Positions 1 to 6,858 of a DNA stretch of 10,214 bases are shown here, in pieces. The DNA comes from a bacterium (GTDB taxonomy: Bacteria > Actinomycetota > Acidimicrobiia > Acidimicrobiales > Ilumatobacteraceae): contig JAPOIQ010000019.1 in NCBI GenBank assembly GCA_029978815.1, forward strand, positions 1 to 10,214. The letters are read 5' to 3'. Below the pieces are notes generated by a model. It did no database searches and was not told the origin of the DNA. It saw only the letters and a program-made list of their open reading frames with translations. The position numbers and the translations under genes were made by a program. Position 1 is the first letter of the stretch, and every line of letters starts with the position of its first letter.

Positions 1-242
1 ACTCAATTCGTGAATTTCTTGACCTTGCGTTTGCCGAGGTCGGTATCGATGATTGGGCCCCTTACGTGCGCCAAGATCCGAAGTTCTTGCGCCCGGCTGA
101 GGTTGATCTGCTCATTGGTGACGCATCAAAGGCCAAGGAGAAACTTGGCTGGGAACCAGAGGTGTCATTCCCGCAGCTTGTGAAAATGATGGTGGAACAC
201 GACCTTGAGGTTGAGGCTGCCAAAGCCCACCTTCACAGCTGA
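1..242 (+). CDS. gmd: GDP-mannose 4,6-dehydratase, C-terminal fragment
   Basis: The gene enters from the left edge; the reading frame has full codons from base 3 and stops with TGA at 240-242, giving the last 79 residues. The visible protein includes YVRQDPKFLRPAEVDLL followed by GDASKAKEKLGWEPEVSF and a short acidic helix. This is the characteristic C-terminal substrate-binding end of GDP-mannose 4,6-dehydratase, an extended short-chain dehydrogenase (the RPAEVD...GD..KA...LGW signature). The family converts GDP-mannose to GDP-4-keto-6-deoxymannose, the precursor of GDP-fucose, GDP-rhamnose and related sugars, in the cytoplasm. The catalytic Tyr/Lys and NAD(P)-binding motifs lie outside the window, so activity cannot be judged. 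It ends 24 bp from the convergent flippase gene, consistent with a polysaccharide locus. Other extended-SDR sugar epimerases are less likely because of the RPAEVD motif. Confidence 0.9.
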   Translation, partial: SIREFLDLAFAEVGIDDWAPYVRQDPKFLRPAEVDLLIGDASKAKEKLGWEPEVSFPQLVKMMVEHDLEVEAAKAHLHS

Positions 243-254
243 TTTAAAGTCTCT

Positions 255-278
255 TAGACGAGGCGGCTAGACGAGGCG
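255..278. repeat. 11-bp tandem direct repeat at flippase 3' end
   Basis: TAGACGAGGCG occurs at 255-265 and again at 268-278, a 13-bp period. The second copy contains the flippase stop codon (minus-strand TAG at 269-267) and its last codons. The first copy lies in the short convergent intergenic gap after gmd. It looks like a small slippage duplication; no function is implied. Confidence 0.6.
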
Positions 279-1571
279 ACGAAGGCGCGCTCGAAGGCGG
301 ATGCTGAACGCGCCGACCGCTGCGGTGGATGAGGTGACAAGTCCGATCTCGATCCGTTGGAAAAGCTCATCTGAAGAGAGCCAGGTTCCGGCAAAAAACG
401 TGACGACGGCGATTCCCCAGCCGAGAGCGACATATGCGTGGTCTTCGAGGGCCAGAACCGCTTGGCTGACAGCGATGGCCATCATGTAGAGGGCGCTCGA
501 GAGCGCAAGCATCGCCAGCGTGCGGCCAGACAGTTCGGCTCCATAGACCAACTCGAGAGCCCAAGGCCCGAGCAGGCCGCCACTCATGGTGCCGATGACG
601 CCAATGCCCGCCACGACGATGATGAGAAGTCGAAGGCCGCGCCGGAACTCATCGAATGATTCTTGGGCCGCAAGGCGAGCAAGCCGCGGGAGCAGGCTTG
701 CTTGGATGGCTTGAAACATGAAGAGAGGGACTCGAGCAAGTAACACCCCGTATCCGAATCGGGTCACTGCGTCCGCATCGTTGTCGCCTGCGAGAATATT
801 TGCGGCAATTGGCCCGGCGTTGAGTAGCACGGCGGCACAAGATGTTCCGAGAAGGAGCCATCCAAAGTTCTGGCTTACCTCGCGCCATTGAGCGGGTGGG
901 CCGGGCTCGGTCCGAAGGAAGCCGCCAAGGCCGATGGCAACGACTGCGAAGAGGGGGGCGACGGCGATCGCAAATGCATAAGCCCCAACAGCGGCAATCC
1001 CGATTGCGGCAAGCAGCACCGTTCCCAGAATTTTCATCACACCATCGGACGCGACGACCACTGCAAACGGAGTGAAACGCCCAAGGCCTGAGCAGATGCC
1101 GCGAGACAGATGCACAGGTGCGTAGGCAGCAAATCCGATGAGGAGCGCCCCAAACATCCACCAATCGCCTGCGAAATACGACCCCGTGAGCCAAGGCGAT
1201 GATATTCCGAGTACTGCGATGACAATGACAGATACGACCAGCGTAAGGATGCTGACCTTTATGACAACCGGCCTGCCGCCTTGGTCGAGGGCGCGTCGAT
1301 GGGCGAGAGCGCGACCAAGTTCTTGTTCGATGGGGAGAAAGAATCCAGGTGCAAGGGCGAACATTGCAAACCACATCGCGGCGATTGGTGCAAATTCTTC
1401 GTCTCCTCCAAGAGCTGAGGCTCCAACCCTGAAGAATGCGTAGGTGGCGATTCCAGCGATGATGAGGCCGATCGCGATAGTGATGGCCCCTTCTGGGATT
1501 GCCCCTCCTGACCGGCCCTGCTCACGAGACCGAATCTGCTGGTCTGGAACGGGAGCAACGGCATCGGTCAC
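267..1571 (-). CDS. Polysaccharide flippase-like membrane protein (MOP/Wzx-like)
   Basis: This encodes 434 residues, almost entirely hydrophobic, with about 12 predicted membrane spans (roughly 28-48, 62-80, 104-124, 137-155, 165-175, 180-217 as two spans, 236-258, 274-292, 312-334, 350-372, 380-398, 406-424) separated by short basic loops. A cytosolic N-terminus of about 25 residues precedes the first span. Length, span number and the Arg/Gln-rich loops (EQELGRALAHRRAL near 82-95; LLPRLARLAAQESFDEFRRG near 293-312) fit the MOP superfamily of polysaccharide exporters (Wzx/MurJ/MATE fold), which flip lipid-linked saccharides across the membrane. Family assignment is by overall pattern, because such proteins have no short catalytic motif. 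The start is GTG at 1571; no Shine-Dalgarno is visible, and a TAGCGT box lies 8 nt upstream, so the transcript may be nearly leaderless. Neighbours (gmd, GT2) support envelope glycan export. A MATE drug exporter is a less likely alternative. Confidence 0.72.
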   Translation of the reverse strand: MTDAVAPVPDQQIRSREQGRSGGAIPEGAITIAIGLIIAGIATYAFFRVGASALGGDEEFAPIAAMWFAMFALAPGFFLPIEQELGRALAHRRALDQGGRPVVIKVSILTLVVSVIVIAVLGISSPWLTGSYFAGDWWMFGALLIGFAAYAPVHLSRGICSGLGRFTPFAVVVASDGVMKILGTVLLAAIGIAAVGAYAFAIAVAPLFAVVAIGLGGFLRTEPGPPAQWREVSQNFGWLLLGTSCAAVLLNAGPIAANILAGDNDADAVTRFGYGVLLARVPLFMFQAIQASLLPRLARLAAQESFDEFRRGLRLLIIVVAGIGVIGTMSGGLLGPWALELVYGAELSGRTLAMLALSSALYMMAIAVSQAVLALEDHAYVALGWGIAVVTFFAGTWLSSDELFQRIEIGLVTSSTAAVGAFSIRLRARLRRLV

Positions 1572-1597
1572 GAGGATGAACGCTATCCGTCAGTGCA

Positions 1598-4500
1598 ATG
1601 CCTGACCGACCACCGCTGTCCGTGAGAGATAGCCTCGCCGGGGTGGAGGGAGGAGATCTCGTACCGGTTGTTGCCGTGCTCGCAGCGCAACAACACGTCG
1701 ATGATGTTGAACTCTCGCTAGCTGCGCTTCGCCAGCAGACCTACGGTTCTCTGCGAATTCTCGTGGCGACTCATCCAAGCGAGGTTGAGCGCATCCGGTC
1801 GTCGATCTCAGCGAATAGCGGGTCAGAAGTCGTCCTTGACGTTACCGGCGCCGCTGTTTCCGAGGTGGTGAACGAAGCAGCGGCACTCGTCGAAGGGGGC
1901 AACGGCCTGTTTTGGATTGTTGAGTCCGGAACCGCCCCCGAGCCGAATGCACTCCGACTTCTCGTTCAAGAACTCCTCCAATCAAATGCGGGCGTTGTGG
2001 GGCCGAAGCTTGTTGACCTCACTGATCGATTGCGTGTTCAATCGGTCGGGATTTCCGTCGACCTCCTCGGAGAACGTGCTGAGCCGTTCAATCTCGATGA
2101 GGTTGATCAGGAGCAGCACGATCGTGTCCGTGACGTGCTTGCAGTTGAGATGAGCGGAATGCTGGTCCGCGCCGATCTGTTCCATCAGCTCGGCGGCTTC
2201 ACGACGCCGATAAGTGAGGGCGTAGCCGAAATTGACCTGTGCTGGCGGGCTCACTATGCAGGCGCAAGAGTCGTTGTGGTTCCAGATGCCGTTGTTGGGC
2301 GTAGGCGAACACTCATTAACGAAACGATTGAACGGCGGCAACAGGCGCTGTTCCAGGTTGCCTGTGACCAGCTTGACACGGCACTTATCGCTGTCTCAAA
2401 GCGGCAATTTGTGTGGCGAGTTGTGCAGGCTTTTTGGGTTTCGCTTCTGCAACTTGTGCTCGGCATCTTCCTCGGCGCTGCCCGGCAGCCTGCCCGAAGA
2501 CTCGGGGCATTGTTCACTACTCCGCTTCGGGTGAGGACGGTTCGTGCACGCCGAAAGAGGATGGGCGCAGTTCGTTCAGTCTCAGATGCTGACGTCTCTC
2601 CGTTACTGCATCCAATGTCAAGCAGATTGACGGCAATCGTGAAGTCCCACGAAGAGGATGCCGTCGTGACTGCTGGGGTTGCTGAGATTCGTCGCCGTGA
2701 ACGAACGTACGGCCCGACATTGACGTGGTTCCTTATTGTGCTCGGACTCCTCGTTGGTTCAAGGGAATTCATCCGTTCAGGTGTGCCTGGAGTAGGGGCC
2801 TGGCTGCCGGTTGATATGTCGTCAACTGACATGTTGGCGCAGTGGTGGTCGCCGTGGGACTCCCGCGGAGTTGGGGGTGTGGCTGCGTCGGCAGGCGGTC
2901 TCGTTCTGCTTGCGTTGCTCCAGGCCGTGCCGATCATCGGATCGCTCCTAACGGGATGGGGGATTGGACTAGGTGCGGTTCTCTGTGGACTCATCGGTAT
3001 TCAGCGAATTACCGATGTCTACCCAACGGCGCGGCCAAGGGTGATTGCTCTCATCGTGTATTCGGCCGGGCCAATTGTTCCATTGATGCTGGGCTCGGGC
3101 GATCTTGACGCGCTTGTTGTTTATGCCGTGCTTCCGTGGATTGCCCACCTCTCTCGAAGATTCGCAGGAATTGTCGCGGCCGACGTGTCAACGGTGGAGG
3201 GTGACCTCGTTGATGGCGTGTTGCCGCTATCTCAAACACAGCGTCGCAGATTGTTCTCCGCAATTGTGTTGGTGACCGCCGTGGGAGGATCGCTCTCGCC
3301 AGTGGTTGTACCGATTGCTGTTGTGACCCTCATCCTGTTTGCGCTCTCATCATGGCTTATGAGATCGGAATCGATCGTCGCCTTACGTTTCGTGACTGCT
3401 TCGGGAGCTGCGGCCCTGAGCTATGTGTTACTTCTGCCTTCAAGTTTGGGATGGCATCTGAGCACGTTTAACGGCGGCGAGTTGGCCGGTGTGGTGGTGA
3501 ACGAGGCACGGTACGCAATGTCGTTTGGTGGTGACGGAGTCGTCGGGTTGCTCGGGGCGGCTCTTCTTGTCCCGCTTATCGCCGGACTCCTCATTACTCG
3601 AGCATGGCGGTTGACCTGGGCAGTTCGCGGTACGTCCTTAGTGCTGTCCGGCATGCTGCTCGTGGTGCTTGCCGGCAGGGGGGTGGCGACGGCGTACATA
3701 CCCACAACGTCTGTGCTCGCCGTCGTGATGTTGTTTGGAGCGTCATTTCCCGCCGCAGGGATTGCCGGAGGGTTTGGAACAGATGTGCTTGACCGTTCCT
3801 TCGGGTGGCGGCAGCCGCTTGCGTTACTGGCAACCCTCGGAGTCGTTGTAAGCGTGATCCCCGGGGTGCTCTCAGTCGGTGCGGGGGACTGGGATGCTCC
3901 CGAATATCCGATGTCGAATGTTCTTGAGTCACAGTTTCCTTCGAACTCGGCGACCGGCTCATATCGAGTTTTGTGGGTTGGAGACCCAAGAGTGCTTCCG
4001 GTGCGTGGTCACTCTTTTGAGCCCGGTGTCTCCTTCGTGATCACCGATGCCGGCAGCGTTGACATCACTGATGCCCTGCCACTCACAGCTGGATCGGATG
4101 CCGAGACGGTCAGAGAAGCGCTCACCGCCCTTGCAAGCGGTTCAACCTCTCGGGTAGGGAGATTGCTCGCCCCACTTGGGATTCGTTACGTCGCTGTTCC
4201 GCTTGCCGATGGTGTTGCATCGACGCTTGATGAACCACTTGTACCTCCGCAAGGACTCTCTGACGCGCTGGCGGCCCAACTTGATGTTGGAGTAGTCCAA
4301 TCTCCCCCAACCCTCGAAGTATTTGTCAATCGCTCGTGGATTCCTCCGGCTGCGTTCTTGACGGGTGCGTCTGCCGTCGCCTCTCGTAACGCTGGTGTTG
4401 AAAGCCTCTTACTCGCCGATCTCGACGGAGTATCTGCTATCGCTCTGACGGGGGATGGCGGGGAGGAATTCGTGGACGCCGTGATGTTGCAGGGGTCTCA

Positions 4501-4828
4501 AACGCTGTCGGTTCCTTCCGAGGGCGTCCTTCACCTTGGCATCCCTTTCGATCGTCAGTGGCGAGTGACAGCAGCAGGAGAAACGATGTTGCCAAGGGCA
4601 GGTTTTGGCCAGACCGTTGCCTTCGACATCGCTTCAGGCGGCGAGATTGTTGTTTCCTATGACACACCGCTGACCAGATATCTCATCAGGCTGGTCATTG
4701 CAGTTGTCTGGGTTGGAGTTCTGCTAGCGGCGACGCGGCCCGAGCGCCGTCGACAACACTCGACCCCCGCCCGTGACGAGCCATTGCTGACGTTTGAACC
4801 CTCAGTGAATGAGGAGGTTGAGGCATGA
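1598..4828 (+). CDS. GT2-like domain fused to polytopic membrane glycosyltransferase-like protein
   Basis: The 1076-residue protein has three parts. Residues 21-235 resemble a GT2 (GT-A fold) glycosyltransferase: VVAVLAAQQH, then VRDVLAVEMSGMLVRADLF (177-195), LGGF (198-201) and EIDLCWRAHYAGARVVVVPD (211-230), the acceptor-side motif typical of rhamnosyl/galactofuranosyl-type GT2s. However, where DD/DxD is expected there is WIVESGTAPEP (106-116), so catalysis is doubtful. A hydrophobic stretch at 272-294 and a basic cytosolic linker (295-372) follow, then about 9-11 spans between 373 and 760. Next come an extracytoplasmic domain (about 762-1022, with LGIRYVAVP at 860-868), a last span (1026-1045) and a charged tail. 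The WWSPWDSRGVG loop (416-426) and the LG[IV]RYV motif recall AftD/YfhO-like GT-C membrane proteins. In Actinobacteria such GT2-membrane proteins typically precede a DUF5719 gene, as here. The ATG at 1598 lacks a Shine-Dalgarno; it was chosen because it leaves about 20 residues before the first GT2 strand. Confidence 0.8.
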   Translation: MPDRPPLSVRDSLAGVEGGDLVPVVAVLAAQQHVDDVELSLAALRQQTYGSLRILVATHPSEVERIRSSISANSGSEVVLDVTGAAVSEVVNEAAALVEGGNGLFWIVESGTAPEPNALRLLVQELLQSNAGVVGPKLVDLTDRLRVQSVGISVDLLGERAEPFNLDEVDQEQHDRVRDVLAVEMSGMLVRADLFHQLGGFTTPISEGVAEIDLCWRAHYAGARVVVVPDAVVGRRRTLINETIERRQQALFQVACDQLDTALIAVSKRQFVWRVVQAFWVSLLQLVLGIFLGAARQPARRLGALFTTPLRVRTVRARRKRMGAVRSVSDADVSPLLHPMSSRLTAIVKSHEEDAVVTAGVAEIRRRERTYGPTLTWFLIVLGLLVGSREFIRSGVPGVGAWLPVDMSSTDMLAQWWSPWDSRGVGGVAASAGGLVLLALLQAVPIIGSLLTGWGIGLGAVLCGLIGIQRITDVYPTARPRVIALIVYSAGPIVPLMLGSGDLDALVVYAVLPWIAHLSRRFAGIVAADVSTVEGDLVDGVLPLSQTQRRRLFSAIVLVTAVGGSLSPVVVPIAVVTLILFALSSWLMRSESIVALRFVTASGAAALSYVLLLPSSLGWHLSTFNGGELAGVVVNEARYAMSFGGDGVVGLLGAALLVPLIAGLLITRAWRLTWAVRGTSLVLSGMLLVVLAGRGVATAYIPTTSVLAVVMLFGASFPAAGIAGGFGTDVLDRSFGWRQPLALLATLGVVVSVIPGVLSVGAGDWDAPEYPMSNVLESQFPSNSATGSYRVLWVGDPRVLPVRGHSFEPGVSFVITDAGSVDITDALPLTAGSDAETVREALTALASGSTSRVGRLLAPLGIRYVAVPLADGVASTLDEPLVPPQGLSDALAAQLDVGVVQSPPTLEVFVNRSWIPPAAFLTGASAVASRNAGVESLLLADLDGVSAIALTGDGGEEFVDAVMLQGSQTLSVPSEGVLHLGIPFDRQWRVTAAGETMLPRAGFGQTVAFDIASGGEIVVSYDTPLTRYLIRLVIAVVWVGVLLAATRPERRRQHSTPARDEPLLTFEPSVNEEVEA
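4811..4817 (+). promoter_or_regulatory. Strong Shine-Dalgarno for the DUF5719 gene
   Basis: GAGGAGG ends 7 nt before the ATG at 4825 and lies within the last codons of the upstream glycosyltransferase gene. It fixes the start and, with the ATGA overlap, indicates translational coupling. It is the strongest ribosome-binding site I see in the window. Confidence 0.8.
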
Positions 4829-6330
4829 GTCAAGTGACCTCCAAACGCTCTCCGCGACTCAATCGGCGGCACCCGATGTTGATCATCTGCCTGCTTGCTG
4901 CGGTTGGACTCATATGGTTCTCGCGACAAGAGCGAGGTGAAGTAGCAGTTGCGTCATTCAACGTTGCTCCCGAAGTCTGGGTGCCGTATGTGCCGGAGGG
5001 TGACACGCTCGAAAGCACATGGTTCTGTCCAGGGGTTCCGGCTTCAGGCGAGACTGATGTTGGCGGTGCAGTGGTTATTACGAACACGAGTGACCAATCG
5101 ACATCGGCTCGGGTGACATTCCTCAGTGATACCTCTCCAGCGCGAACAAAAATCGTTGACGTGCCAGCATTCGACAGGGTGCAGGTCGATGTTGATGCTG
5201 AGCAACAGGGAACGTTCGTTGCGACGACCGTTGAGCTGCTCGGAGGGGGTGGGCTCGTGGAGCAGCGAGCCTTCTATCCGACCTCAAGTGGTCTCGGACA
5301 GTCAGTTTCGGCATGCTCGACGACACTTTCCGCAGAGTGGTACCTGGCAGAGGGCTACACCGTCGACGCGGCTCAGCAGTTCGTGTTGCTCTCGAATCCG
5401 TCGGCAGACCAAGTGGTGGTCGATGTCGCATTCCATACGGCCTCAGGGCTGATGGAGCCTTCGGCGTACACTGGACTGCCCGTCAACCCATATTCGGTTC
5501 GGGTGATCGATGTTGGAATTGAGGGCGGTGGTGCCCGAGGCGAAGCATCTGTCGGTGTGTCGGTTCGTGCGGCTCGTGGCGCATTAATGGTCGGGCGCTC
5601 AATGACGGCAAATGATGATCGACGGGGAGGAACCTCGGTTTCGCTGGCAGCTCCGATTTCGGCCAACCGTTGGTGGTTCGCTGACGGCGTGAAAGGCCCT
5701 GAGGTCTCCGAGCGTTTCTCAGTGATGAACCCGACCGACAGCACAGTGTCAGTGATCGCTACATTCTTTCCGTCCACTGCCGCCGATGATTCGCTGAGTG
5801 CTGGGGTGACGGCGTCTGTCGATGTTGGCGCGAACGATGTCGAGGTGATCGATGCAGGCGTATTGGCATCACTACCTGAGGGTGGACACTCTGTTGTGTT
5901 CTCAACACTTGATGGTCGCTCGATCGTCGTTGATCGGGCACTGACTCGAGTGAGTGCGAGCGGGTTGAAGGTGACCTCCGTGAGCCCTGGTGTCCCCGAA
6001 CGAATCGATGGACTGTCGCCATCAGAGTGGTTGATTGCGGCAGCACCAACAGTCGAGGTTGTCGACGGACTCGTGCTCCTCAACCTTGACGACATTGATC
6101 AACAGGTGACGATTTCAACCTATGGTTCGAATGGCTTGGTTGAAGTTGGCGCTCCATCAACTTTCGACGTGCCGGCTGCGTCGCAGATCACGCTCGACCT
6201 CACTGATCTTGGGGTGCTCGGTCGGCCTGCCGTCATCTCGTCGACGGGTCGGATCATGGTGGAGCGACGTGTACCTAGCGGTGATTCATTCTCAAATGCA
6301 TGGGCTATAGCTGGGATGCCCTGTTGTTGA
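4825..6330 (+). CDS. DUF5719 family exported protein
   Basis: The protein has 501 residues. A basic N-terminus (K7, R8, R11, R14, R15) precedes one hydrophobic segment (about 17-33), so the positive-inside rule places the remainder outside the membrane as an anchored or secreted protein. The rest is a beta-rich, Val/Ser/Asp-rich chain with four tandem modules. Each opens with a Trp motif (WFCPG 66-70, WYLAEG 172-177, WWFADG 283-288, WLIAAA 402-407), has an Asn-containing strand 18-21 residues later (N87, N191, N302, N420) and a V-x-R strand 61-69 residues after that (R148, R258, R371, R481). This matches DUF5719, which as I recall is found beside large GT2/membrane proteins in Actinobacteria; its biochemical function is unknown. 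ATG 4825 overlaps the upstream stop by 4 bp (ATGA), indicating coupling and probably a shared complex. The chain ends in Pro-Cys-Cys; C68 and C163 in module 1 could form a disulfide. Confidence 0.8.
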   Translation: MSQVTSKRSPRLNRRHPMLIICLLAAVGLIWFSRQERGEVAVASFNVAPEVWVPYVPEGDTLESTWFCPGVPASGETDVGGAVVITNTSDQSTSARVTFLSDTSPARTKIVDVPAFDRVQVDVDAEQQGTFVATTVELLGGGGLVEQRAFYPTSSGLGQSVSACSTTLSAEWYLAEGYTVDAAQQFVLLSNPSADQVVVDVAFHTASGLMEPSAYTGLPVNPYSVRVIDVGIEGGGARGEASVGVSVRAARGALMVGRSMTANDDRRGGTSVSLAAPISANRWWFADGVKGPEVSERFSVMNPTDSTVSVIATFFPSTAADDSLSAGVTASVDVGANDVEVIDAGVLASLPEGGHSVVFSTLDGRSIVVDRALTRVSASGLKVTSVSPGVPERIDGLSPSEWLIAAAPTVEVVDGLVLLNLDDIDQQVTISTYGSNGLVEVGAPSTFDVPAASQITLDLTDLGVLGRPAVISSTGRIMVERRVPSGDSFSNAWAIAGMPCC

Positions 6331-6379
6331 GTTCTTGCAGATTGCGGCCGACATTCATCGCTGCTGGTAGAACGTCAAT

Positions 6380-6841
6380 GTGATCCAACTTTTGCTCGCC
6401 TGCCTACTTGCGGCCGCCATCATTGGCGCAGTTCGATTCCAGCAACGGCGACGTGGCGCGGATGCCCCAACACAGCCGGCCTGGCAGTTCCCCGCTCAAC
6501 TCGACCCAAGCGACTTCTCGACCGACAGTGGCCAGTGGATGGTGGTCGTGTTCACGTCATCGACGTGCTCAACCTGTGCCGACGTTGCCGCAAAAGCACG
6601 AGTACTTGAGTCGTCCTCGGTGTCAGTGAGCACCGTTGACTATGTCGACAATGTTGAACTGCACGAGCGATACGAGATTGATGCGGTGCCAATCACCGTC
6701 ATCGCAGATGCGTCAGGCGTCGTGAAGCGAGGCTTTATCGGGGCGGTGACGGCGACCGACCTATGGGCAGGGTTAGCAGAGGTACGCGAACCAGGATCAA
6801 TTGATCAGACCGACGGCTGTGGCCACGGCGAAGAACTCTGA
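6380..6841 (+). CDS. Membrane-anchored thioredoxin-like protein
   Basis: The 153-residue protein has an N-terminal hydrophobic segment (2-19) followed by RFQQRRR, then a thioredoxin fold: VVVFTSSTCSTCADVAAKA (55-73) with a C63-S-T-C66 redox pair, STVDYVDNVELHERYEI (84-100) and AVPITVIADASG (102-113) with the cis-proline P104 that thioredoxins require. The flanking Trp of classical WCGPC is replaced by Thr. Such proteins exchange dithiols and disulfides; the substrate here is unknown. The basic cluster lies after the hydrophobic segment and no charges precede it, so by the positive-inside rule the redox domain may face the cytoplasm. The tail ends in CGHGEEL with one further Cys (C147). The GTG at 6380 was chosen because an in-frame TAG lies at 6368. 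It follows the DUF5719 gene by 49 bp in the same direction and could be co-transcribed. Confidence 0.75.
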   Translation: MIQLLLACLLAAAIIGAVRFQQRRRGADAPTQPAWQFPAQLDPSDFSTDSGQWMVVVFTSSTCSTCADVAAKARVLESSSVSVSTVDYVDNVELHERYEIDAVPITVIADASGVVKRGFIGAVTATDLWAGLAEVREPGSIDQTDGCGHGEEL

Positions 6842-6858
6842 CCCGGATCCTTGAAATG

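Noticed and set aside
649..1374. 241-residue minus-strand frame overlapping the flippase
   Set aside because: Arg/Cys/His-rich out-of-frame shadow of the hydrophobic flippase frame.
2254..2994. 246-residue minus-strand open frame inside the glycosyltransferase gene
   Set aside because: Ser/Thr/Arg/Pro-rich shadow of a real gene with no recognisable domain; the plus-strand frame has clear GT2 motifs and membrane spans.
5373..6095. 240-residue minus-strand open frame opposite the DUF5719 gene
   Set aside because: Its Thr/Ser/Pro-rich composition mirrors the codon pattern of the coding strand, and it has no start signal or domain.
6380..6403. Possible lipobox (LLAC) in the thioredoxin-like protein
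   Set aside because: The Cys is at residue 8 with no basic n-region before it, so a lipoprotein signal peptide is unlikely.
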